This document shows, in pieces, positions 40,703-43,829 of a stretch of DNA of 43,829 nucleotides. The translations under genes were made by a program, and so were the position numbers. Origin of the DNA: Candidatus Neomicrothrix sp. UBA2517 (GTDB lineage Bacteria; Actinomycetota; Acidimicrobiia; Acidimicrobiales; UBA8592). The DNA is taken from contig DDNP01000008.1 of the NCBI GenBank assembly GCA_002341185.1, positions 1-43,829 on the forward strand, written 5' to 3'. The stretch's first letter is position 1; each line of letters begins with the position of its first letter. Below the pieces are notes generated by a model, which was given only the letters and a program-made list of their open reading frames with translations, searched no databases and was not told the origin of the DNA.

Positions 40703-42682
40703 ATGGGCTGGAGTCGGCAATTTATTGAGAAAATTAGAGACGCTACGGATCTCGCTGTCGTTGCAGGAGATTATGGTGACACAAAGAATGCAGGACCGGG
40801 AAAAATAAAGCTCAACTGCCCACTTCCGAACCATAATGAAAAGACCCCCTCTTGTTACGTGCAAAAGGAGTTCTTTAAATGTTTTGGTTGTGGTGAGGGC
40901 GGTGATATCTTCAAATTCATCGAAATTATCGAAAACTGTGATTTCAACGAAGCAGTCAAAAGATTAGCCGACCGTGCCGGTATCATCCCTGAAACAAATG
41001 ACTGGGTTGGTGGAACCGCAGGAGATGACAAGAGAAAGGATCTATTCCAAGCGGTAGCTAACGCATCTGATATATTCCTCAACCGTTTACTAGACATGGA
41101 TAATAAGACAGCGCAGAAAGCCCGAAATTTCCTCAGAGACAGGGGAGTCACCGGCGAAATGTGCCAAAAATATGGAATAGGGTATTCATTCCCTAAGCAA
41201 AAAGGGTTATCAGATAATCTCATCGGGATTCTCACTCCGATGTTAGAAGAAGCTTTCAAAAAATCTAATATTAAAAGTGGAGATATACCTAAAAAAATCG
41301 AAATAACATTAAAATCCGCAGGGCTTTCCTCTGAATATCAAGGTCAAGCTACTGACTTTTTCTTTAGCGAAAGAATAATGTTCACAATCTATGACTCAAG
41401 TGAAAGATCGATAGCGTTTAGTGGTAGACAATTACCCGGAGGACCCGAACCTAAATATCGAAATTCCCCAGCGACTGACATCTACAAAAAGGATCAAGTG
41501 CTCTACGGCCTGAACTGGGCTAAGAAAAATTTCGCAAAAGAAGATCGCATAATTATTTGCGAAGGGCAGTTAGACGTAATCGCATTCCATGAAAGCAAAC
41601 TCCGAATTGCTGTAGCGCCATGTGGAACAGCAATAACAGAAAATCATATTAAAACGCTCGCTAATTATTCAAAGAATATGATTATTTGTTTTGACTCTGA
41701 CCCAGCAGGCCAAAATGCAACAAAAAAATTCGCGCAATGGGAAGAAAAACACAACCTCCAAATCAAAGTTGCCACTTTGCCTGAAGGTAAGGACCCCGGA
41801 GATTGTCTCACAGAAAAGAACTTAACAATGCTAGAGAATGCCATCAAAGAATCTATTCCATTTCTTCGCTGGCGGATAAATAATATAATTAACAATACAA
41901 ATCCCAACACAATAGAGGAGCGAGTCCAAGTCGCTGGTCAATGCCTGCAATTGGTAAGAGATCATCATGAGGAGATGTTCCATGACGACTATGTAAACTA
42001 CATCGGAAATAAATTTGACCTGCCATATTCTGGTTTGCGAGAAAAGTTTGACAATTTAAATAAAAGCAAACAACTAAAAGCCTCCTACCAGCAGCAACCA
42101 ACGACAGCAGAACAAACAAAACCTGCCATCAGGTCTGTAAGTAAAAGTAATTCGATTTCCAAATCTAAAGAAATTCCACCTCAAATAGCTATCAATGTTC
42201 TCTTGTTGCTACTACATAACAGACAAACTCTTGAAACAGAAAAAATTATCCCTGATAGATTAGATGCTTTTTTATTCCCGAAAGGAGCACTACGAGATAT
42301 CTACGAATCGTTAGTAGAGAGCAACAGCCTAAACGAAGCAATCGACAAACTAAAAGGAACAGATAGTCAACTTTCCACCGTTGCTCTATTGCGAGCCTCT
42401 AAACCAATCGAATCACCATCTACAGAAACCGCGAAAAAAATGGTAGGTGAATTACTCATCCGAACTGTTGAAAAGCAGTATGAGTCTCTCCATGAAAGGG
42501 CAGTTGTCAATGGCGACCTCGCAAGCATCAGTGATTTAGGCAAAGTCCATACGAACAAAAGCATTATGCAAAATGAAGGCTACGACCTATTTTCTCCTGA
42601 AGCAGACTTTCTTATTGACTGGCTTCGTGAAAGGCTAGCCACTATGGACTCCAATAGTGAGAAGCCAAAGCATGGTCACTAA
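40703..42682 (+). CDS. dnaG: DNA primase DnaG
   Basis: About 659 residues, makes RNA primers at the replication fork. N-terminal zinc domain: Cys39 and His44 (CPLPNHNEKTPS), Cys60 and Cys63 (KCFGCGEGGDIF). The first pair is spaced C-x4-H, two residues more than the common CPFH. Catalytic core with YGIGYSFPKQKG, SGRQLPGGPEPKYRNSP and Toprim motifs ICEGQLDVIAFHES and CFDSDPAGQNA. A Ser/Lys-rich linker (about 455-495) leads to the helicase-binding C-terminal domain. Its end overlaps the sigma-factor gene by 11 bases, the classic dnaG-sigma arrangement. Confidence 0.94.
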   Translation: MGWSRQFIEKIRDATDLAVVAGDYGDTKNAGPGKIKLNCPLPNHNEKTPSCYVQKEFFKCFGCGEGGDIFKFIEIIENCDFNEAVKRLADRAGIIPETNDWVGGTAGDDKRKDLFQAVANASDIFLNRLLDMDNKTAQKARNFLRDRGVTGEMCQKYGIGYSFPKQKGLSDNLIGILTPMLEEAFKKSNIKSGDIPKKIEITLKSAGLSSEYQGQATDFFFSERIMFTIYDSSERSIAFSGRQLPGGPEPKYRNSPATDIYKKDQVLYGLNWAKKNFAKEDRIIICEGQLDVIAFHESKLRIAVAPCGTAITENHIKTLANYSKNMIICFDSDPAGQNATKKFAQWEEKHNLQIKVATLPEGKDPGDCLTEKNLTMLENAIKESIPFLRWRINNIINNTNPNTIEERVQVAGQCLQLVRDHHEEMFHDDYVNYIGNKFDLPYSGLREKFDNLNKSKQLKASYQQQPTTAEQTKPAIRSVSKSNSISKSKEIPPQIAINVLLLLLHNRQTLETEKIIPDRLDAFLFPKGALRDIYESLVESNSLNEAIDKLKGTDSQLSTVALLRASKPIESPSTETAKKMVGELLIRTVEKQYESLHERAVVNGDLASISDLGKVHTNKSIMQNEGYDLFSPEADFLIDWLRERLATMDSNSEKPKHGH

Positions 42683-43682
42683 TAAGAGATTGCTATCTCA
42701 AGACGAAGAAATTATGCATGGAACGCAAATTCAAATAGCTGCTCAAGCTAGTTTCGAGATACTGCGACAAGCAGAATCATTTATCGCTGCTAACCCAAGT
42801 TTAAAATCTGTGGGCACCATGAGGACGATGATAGAGGAAAGCAAAAATTTAGAATTTAATTTCGTCAAAATTCAAGAAATAAGCAAAGTGCTCCTATCCG
42901 AAATACGGCCAACTTCTAAAAATGGGAAAGAGCTAATTCAGTGCAACCTAGAGAAAATCAAGATTGGTAAATGGTCAAAAGACCAAATGATTATCAGGAA
43001 TCAAGGATTAGTTCGAAAGCTAGCTACTTCACATTTAAGTCAGAACGTGCCTTTAGATGACCTTATTCAAGCTGGGAATATTGGTCTTGTCCGCGCCGTT
43101 GAGAAATTTGACCCCACTAGGGGAAATAAATTTTCAACTTATGCTCGAGACTGGATCAAGCAAACAATGAATAGATATGTTGATGGGCAGCACACAATAA
43201 AGATTCCCGAATACCAGCGGAATAAGATCTCACGAATCCGAAAGGTGCAAAATGAACTTCTTCAAGCCAGAGGAAATGAAGCTCCCCTTTCACTAGTTGC
43301 AGCTGAATGCGAAATGACCGAAAACCAAGTTGAAACTCTCCTTGCAATAAAGCAAGATGCTGTCTCGTTGAATAAATCGTTTGGAGAGGGAGAATCTGAC
43401 CTTGAGGATTTTATAGAGGATAAAGATTCGCCATCGCCAGAAGCAGCTGCTGAAAAGATAATGGTAAAGGTGGAACTTAAAAATGCTTTAGAAGCATTGA
43501 CCGATGATGAAAGAGAAGTGATCATAAGAAGGTTTGCGTTAAACGGAGAGAAGGAAGCAACTCTCGAAGAGATCGGAGACTATCTGGGGCTTTCAAAAGA
43601 AGCTGTGCGCTTGAAGTTACAAAGATTACTGAAAAAACTCGCTAGATCATCAGCCCTGCAAGAATTAAGCAAAATTGAATAA
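42672..43682 (+). CDS. RNA polymerase sigma-70 family factor (RpoD-like)
   Basis: 336 residues. Short region 1.2-like start (RLLSQDEEIMHG), a non-conserved stretch, then region 2 (LDDLIQAGNIGLVRAVEKFDPTRG, KFSTYARDWIKQTMNRYV), region 3 (TIKIPEYQRNKISRIRK) and region 4 (LTDDEREVIIRRFAL, LEEIGDYLGLSKEAVRLKL). Compared with housekeeping RpoD, the WW pair of region 2.3 is Asp-Trp, and the -35 helix reads SKEAVRLKL instead of TRERIRQIE. Position after dnaG suggests the primary factor, but these changes fit a group 2 or altered-specificity sigma as well. ATG at 42672 lies inside the end of dnaG. Confidence 0.88.
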   Translation: MVTNKRLLSQDEEIMHGTQIQIAAQASFEILRQAESFIAANPSLKSVGTMRTMIEESKNLEFNFVKIQEISKVLLSEIRPTSKNGKELIQCNLEKIKIGKWSKDQMIIRNQGLVRKLATSHLSQNVPLDDLIQAGNIGLVRAVEKFDPTRGNKFSTYARDWIKQTMNRYVDGQHTIKIPEYQRNKISRIRKVQNELLQARGNEAPLSLVAAECEMTENQVETLLAIKQDAVSLNKSFGEGESDLEDFIEDKDSPSPEAAAEKIMVKVELKNALEALTDDEREVIIRRFALNGEKEATLEEIGDYLGLSKEAVRLKLQRLLKKLARSSALQELSKIE

Positions 43683-43723
43683 AAGAAAGTAGATAAAGAA
43701 AACTTATCGTTCAATACGACAGT

Positions 43724-43729
43724 TATACT
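43724..43729 (+). promoter_or_regulatory. Candidate -10 box for tRNA-Asn
   Basis: TATACT, one mismatch from consensus, 26 bases before the tRNA. It overlaps an imperfectly placed inverted repeat ACAGTT-N9-AACTGT (43719-43739). No strong -35 is seen. Confidence 0.4.
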
Positions 43730-43755
43730 AATGAACTGTTAATCTCACAGAACCT

Positions 43756-43828
43756 TCCGGGGTAGCTCAGTTGGCAGAGCGTCGGACTGTTAATCCGCAG
43801 GTCGTGGGTTCGAGCCCCACCCCCGGAG
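43756..43828 (+). tRNA. tRNA-Asn (anticodon GTT)
   Basis: Complete cloverleaf of 73 bases before CCA. The acceptor stem TCCGGGG pairs with CCCCGGA, discriminator G. D arm GCTC/GAGC; anticodon loop CTGTTAA gives GTT; T arm GTGGG/CCCAC with TTCGAGC. The outermost anticodon-stem pair is a T-C mismatch. The window ends one base after it (the C at 43829 may begin an encoded CCA). Confidence 0.96.
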
Positions 43829-43829
43829 C

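Noticed and set aside
43719..43739. ACAGTT-N9-AACTGT as terminator of the sigma-factor gene
   Set aside because: It is not followed by a T-run and it overlaps a good -10 box for the tRNA, so a promoter reading is better.
43756..43829. tRNA-Asn as an integration site for a mobile element
   Set aside because: No integrase, direct repeat of the tRNA 3' end or phage gene is present in the window.

Overview
The window is a compact stretch of bacterial chromosome that reads best as a marine actinobacterium, probably class Acidimicrobiia. This is inference from three things: the conserved order phoH-ybeY-corC-era-uppS-recO-glyS-(PPDK-like)-dnaG-sigma factor; three luciferase-like (F420-type) oxidoreductases; and form-II CoxL-like hydroxylases beside Rieske, PhyH, crotonase and CoA-ligase genes. 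Base composition is AT-rich for an actinobacterium. There is no rRNA, CRISPR array, integrase, transposase or phage gene.

Region 1 (1-3098, minus strand) is a four-gene run: a lipoprotein alpha/beta hydrolase, an FAH-family protein, an unknown charged protein, and a SelT/W/H-family selenoprotein. The selenoprotein has an in-frame UGA at the CxxU position and a bacterial-SECIS-like hairpin just after it, so ordinary ORF calling truncates it.

Region 2 (3197-12229, plus) carries a SnoaL-like protein, a crotonase and a branched-chain-amino-acid-type ABC importer packed into few polypeptides: a LivH-LivM permease fusion, an MFS-LivF-LivG triple fusion and a large lipoprotein binding protein. A PhyH dioxygenase is translationally coupled to the end.

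Region 3 (12233-25266, mixed strands) is catabolic. It holds a SnoaL-like protein coupled to an orphan form-II CoxL, a Rieske oxygenase with a small partner and a candidate palindromic operator, an amidohydrolase, three LLM oxidoreductases, a three-repeat cysteine lipoprotein, a CopC-like membrane-anchored protein, a CMD-family protein, an SDR, a PLP decarboxylase and a YbaK deacylase.

Region 4 (25368-32398, plus) is a complete form-II CoxL-CoxS-CoxM molybdenum hydroxylase operon, followed by an SDR lacking the usual Tyr/Lys pair, an acyl-CoA ligase and a quinone-oxidoreductase-like protein. Regions 1-4 together suggest uptake and stepwise oxidation of organic compounds (oxygenation, oxidation, CoA activation, hydration, ring or C-C hydrolysis). 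The substrate cannot be told from sequence.

Region 5 (32471-43829, plus) is the housekeeping block ending in tRNA-Asn(GTT). Oddities are a 51-aa membrane protein antisense between era and uppS, a PPDK-like protein lacking its ATP-grasp domain, a DnaG with a C-x4-H zinc motif, and a sigma factor with changed promoter-recognition residues. Several genes start 6-8 nt after a TANNNT box and lack a Shine-Dalgarno sequence, suggesting leaderless mRNAs.
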